A stretch of 64,000 nt of DNA from Bacteriovoracaceae bacterium (GTDB lineage Bacteria > Bdellovibrionota > Bacteriovoracia > Bacteriovoracales > Bacteriovoracaceae), in the NCBI GenBank assembly GCA_947441615.1, contig CANEUH010000006.1:90876-154875 (forward strand), in the 5' to 3' direction. The notes under the pieces are model-generated. The model had not been told where the DNA came from. It worked only from the letters and a program-made list of their open reading frames with translations, and made no database searches. Every line of letters begins with the position of its first letter. Within the stretch, counting starts at the first letter, position 1. Below are positions 61,887 to 64,000 of this stretch, piece after piece. Made by a program: the position numbers and the translations under genes.

Positions 61887-63701
61887 TTATCTCAAATTTG
61901 GGTTTTTAGAGTTAAACTTAATATCTGAAATATCTAGTCCCATAAGAAGATAGGCGCCCTGGTTGATAGAGATCATCTTAGGAAAGAACACAACTCCCGA
62001 TTGATTTAAAAATTTTGTAACGTCTACAGAGTATGTTTTATTCATATGAGGTTCAATTGATGACCTTAATTCATCCATGACACCTTTCTTTACAGTTGAA
62101 GTCATATTGGGGACATTCGTAGGATAATTATAATTATTAGGTAAACCCGAAGATCCGAAAGGAGAAAGGACTTTTAAATCGAGTCCTGCGCCACCGTTTG
62201 GCAGAGATTTAAATACTGGAATCACTGAAACCTCAATCGGAAAGTAAATAATACCATTGTTATTATTTCGCTCTAACCAAGCAGCAATTAAATGTTTAAA
62301 CCATGAACTAATCCCATCAGAAGCGAGTTTATTTAAGTCAATTTGTGCGTTCACGATTGCCACCATTGCCTTATTAGAGGCGAAGTGAAATTTTACACTC
62401 TTAATTGAAAAACCCTGAACCGGGGACATGGATTCAAATATTTTCTGAAATAATTGAGTCGAATTTGCCACGTCAAGAGCACCATTTATTAGTGGCTCTG
62501 AAATCGCTAAGTTAATGTCATTATTTCTATATTTAGAAAGATCTAGTCGTGGCAATGTACGATTCGTATTTCCTAGAGTATTTCTTACACGAATATTCGA
62601 GCCGTTTAACATAAAACTCATCAGCCCATGTAATTCAAGATCTTTGTTCCCAGGAGTCGTCATTTTTTGTAATGAAATCCCTAGTTGCGCACTTTGAATG
62701 ATTTTAGAAAGTTCATTCATGAAAGAGATACTAGGATCTTGATCGGCCTGAAATTTAGGAGGCAAAGGTCTAGGGATATAAACATAAGTATTATCAGGAA
62801 CAGCTACGTAGGTCCTTTGTGATAAAAATTCGTCAAAATTCTCAGGTTTTTCTTTTTTATAAATCTGGTACGAAGTTGCGACTGACTTGTTTACGAGGTA
62901 AACGTTAATCATTTCTGCTAAATCGTTTGCCATAAAATCGGCCACGAAACCTAATAACTTTTTCGCCAAAAAACTCTTTCTCTTTAAAATTTCTTCTTTC
63001 AATTTTGAAGTATCGAGCTCAGTTTCCTGGCCGTCTATCACAATAGCTATCCGAGGAACATCGATAGAATTAAAATTAATAGATAGTGCTGGCCCTTCAC
63101 TTGAATCAAGATTCGATTTAACTGTCAAAACACTTACCCTCGCAACTTTGCCATCGGTTTTTATCCTGAGTTTTATTGAGATCGTTACTGGTTTATTAAT
63201 CGTAACGACACTTAGAGAGTTGAGTTTTAGCTTTAAACCAGCTCCACAATTCTTTTTTCCTTTTTGTTTGTCTTCGCATAAAGAAAGTGATGAAGAATCC
63301 ACTGAGATTTTTGAGAAACTAAGACTTAGCTCAACATCAAAACCATCATCATTTGAGTTAAGGATCTCAGACTTGAGGCTATTGATATCAGCAACCCCAT
63401 TAACCTTAATGTCAGCTGTGTTGAGGTAAAAATCTAAATCTCTATTTAAGTTAAGATCACTAATTTCATTAACAATAGGAATAATTGGGTTTGATGAAAA
63501 TTTTGATTTCGGAATCGTAAATTTATAAATGTCTTTAGGTATGACGACCGTTCGACTCTCTTTATTAGAGGTATTGTATTGAACGGCCAATTTGAGGACT
63601 TTCATTATCCCTTGCTCATTCAGTCTTAACGCCATTTGTTCTTGGGCCTTGGCAGTGCCAAAAGTAAAAACAAATAATAAAGACAGCGAAATAAGCCTCA
63701 T
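61887..63701 (-). CDS. Exported protein, possible TULIP/BPI-like lipid-binding protein
   Basis: 604 residues, signal peptide (FVFTFGTAKA). The mature start (MALRLNEQGIMKVLKLAVQY) recalls BPI-type openings (VRI-x-x-KGL). Strands such as LDFYLNTADIKVNGVADI and FDVELSLSFSKISVD, a likely disulfide (LSLCEDKQKGKKNCG) and a long helix pair (KLKEEILKRKSFLAKKLLGF) follow in the order seen in one TULIP barrel. Distant paralogue of the downstream gene, 10 bp away. Periplasmic lipid transfer is a hypothesis; sequence identity is too low for certainty. Confidence 0.6.
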   Translation of the reverse strand: MRLISLSLLFVFTFGTAKAQEQMALRLNEQGIMKVLKLAVQYNTSNKESRTVVIPKDIYKFTIPKSKFSSNPIIPIVNEISDLNLNRDLDFYLNTADIKVNGVADINSLKSEILNSNDDGFDVELSLSFSKISVDSSSLSLCEDKQKGKKNCGAGLKLKLNSLSVVTINKPVTISIKLRIKTDGKVARVSVLTVKSNLDSSEGPALSINFNSIDVPRIAIVIDGQETELDTSKLKEEILKRKSFLAKKLLGFVADFMANDLAEMINVYLVNKSVATSYQIYKKEKPENFDEFLSQRTYVAVPDNTYVYIPRPLPPKFQADQDPSISFMNELSKIIQSAQLGISLQKMTTPGNKDLELHGLMSFMLNGSNIRVRNTLGNTNRTLPRLDLSKYRNNDINLAISEPLINGALDVANSTQLFQKIFESMSPVQGFSIKSVKFHFASNKAMVAIVNAQIDLNKLASDGISSWFKHLIAAWLERNNNNGIIYFPIEVSVIPVFKSLPNGGAGLDLKVLSPFGSSGLPNNYNYPTNVPNMTSTVKKGVMDELRSSIEPHMNKTYSVDVTKFLNQSGVVFFPKMISINQGAYLLMGLDISDIKFNSKNPNLR

Positions 63702-63852
63702 AAGAAACTCCTCAAAGGTGTTTCAAAAGATGGTGCAAACACTGTACCAAATTTCTTCGAGTCGAATTAAGCAGTTATTCTATTTCCAAAGGTAAACATG
63801 GAGAAAACATGCACAAAGTGTATAGAAATTAGACAATTACGACAAAATCACC

Positions 63853-64000
63853 GGTTCTTTTGCATAAAAGTTAAACTCCCTGATTTCATATATTGACCAT
63901 ATTCCCGCTCTTATCGAAATAGGTCGAATTTAAGAACCCACACTGCTGCATGATTTTAAGCTTTAAATAGCCCGGATTTTTATATCCATAGCCGCGTCTT
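63853..64000 (-). mobile_element. End of an ISL3-like insertion sequence, rest beyond window
   Basis: A transposase C terminus enters from the right edge and stops at 63886. Beyond it GGTTCTTTTGCATAAAAGTT (from 63853) resembles an ISL3-family terminal inverted repeat. The other end and any target duplication are outside, so the family is provisional. The 63702-63852 gap holds no other feature I can see. Confidence 0.5.
63886..64000 (-). CDS. Transposase C-terminal fragment (ISL3-like), cut by window edge
   Basis: 38 codons: RRGYGYKNPGYLKLKIMQQC, then GFLNSTYFDKSGNMVNI and TGA at 63886. The RGYGYKNPGYLKLKI stretch resembles the conserved end of ISL3-family DDE transposases (the x-K-x-x-x-RRGYGYRN-x-x-Y-x-x-L-K-I region). 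Whether the element is intact is not visible. Minus strand. Confidence 0.55.
   Translation of the reverse strand, partial: RRGYGYKNPGYLKLKIMQQCGFLNSTYFDKSGNMVNI

Overview
The window reads as a compact, AT-rich chromosome segment of a Gram-negative bacterium. It has lipobox and Sec signal peptides, hldD for LPS heptose, a 14-gene NADH:quinone oxidoreductase operon, tatC, aat and a FliL-type protein. Low G+C, many secreted or lipoprotein peptidoglycan hydrolases, a bactofilin operon and many tightly packed convergent genes suggest a Bdellovibrionota / Bacteriovoracales-like (predatory-type) organism. That assignment is an inference from gene content only; there is no rRNA here.

Layout. 1-2.6 kb: a cut-off pseudo-receiver/GGDEF gene and an acidic coiled-coil protein. 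2.8-4.9 kb: an envelope-shape operon (L,D-transpeptidase, membrane coiled-coil protein, bactofilin). 4.9-8.4 kb: an active/inactive M16 peptidase pair and a metallo-beta-lactamase-fold hydrolase. 8.5-20 kb: alanine dehydrogenase, FliL-like protein, rhomboid, methylmalonyl-CoA epimerase, a large Cys-rich lipoprotein, S1/P1 nuclease with a short asparaginase, htpG behind a heat-shock-type promoter, a DksA/TraR-type protein, a hairpin-rich 417-bp gap, an orphan FliG C-domain protein and hldD. 20-28 kb: speE, speB, tatC, map, a NifU-like protein without scaffold cysteines, a second ureohydrolase and aat.

28.2-33.2 kb holds one of two notable regions. A five-gene operon encodes a lipoprotein, a cysteine-less NuoB-like protein, a NuoCD-like fusion that has lost its quinone-site residues, a NuoI-like protein with ligands for only one [4Fe-4S] cluster, and a fatty-acid desaturase. 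The canonical NuoB, C, D and I proteins are encoded in the same window, so the losses can be read directly by comparison. 33.4-39.2 kb is the other: a module present twice, each copy a large secreted murein hydrolase (shared lysozyme-like core, then a PGRP-type amidase in one copy and a Cys/His peptidase in the other) divergently paired with paralogous small exported proteins. These partners are candidates for self-protection or control.

39.2-53.2 kb is the complete nuoA-N operon (minus strand) plus a small acylphosphatase-like gene. 53.4-60.2 kb has a DinG-type exonuclease-helicase, a small membrane protein, a BolA/Grx4 pair, a protoporphyrinogen-oxidase-like flavoprotein and a methyltransferase. 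60.2-63.7 kb has two tandem, distantly related exported proteins that may be TULIP/BPI-like lipid binders. The right edge cuts into the end of an ISL3-like insertion sequence. One tRNA, tRNA-Leu(UAA), lies at 33.2 kb. No CRISPR array, rRNA or prophage was seen.
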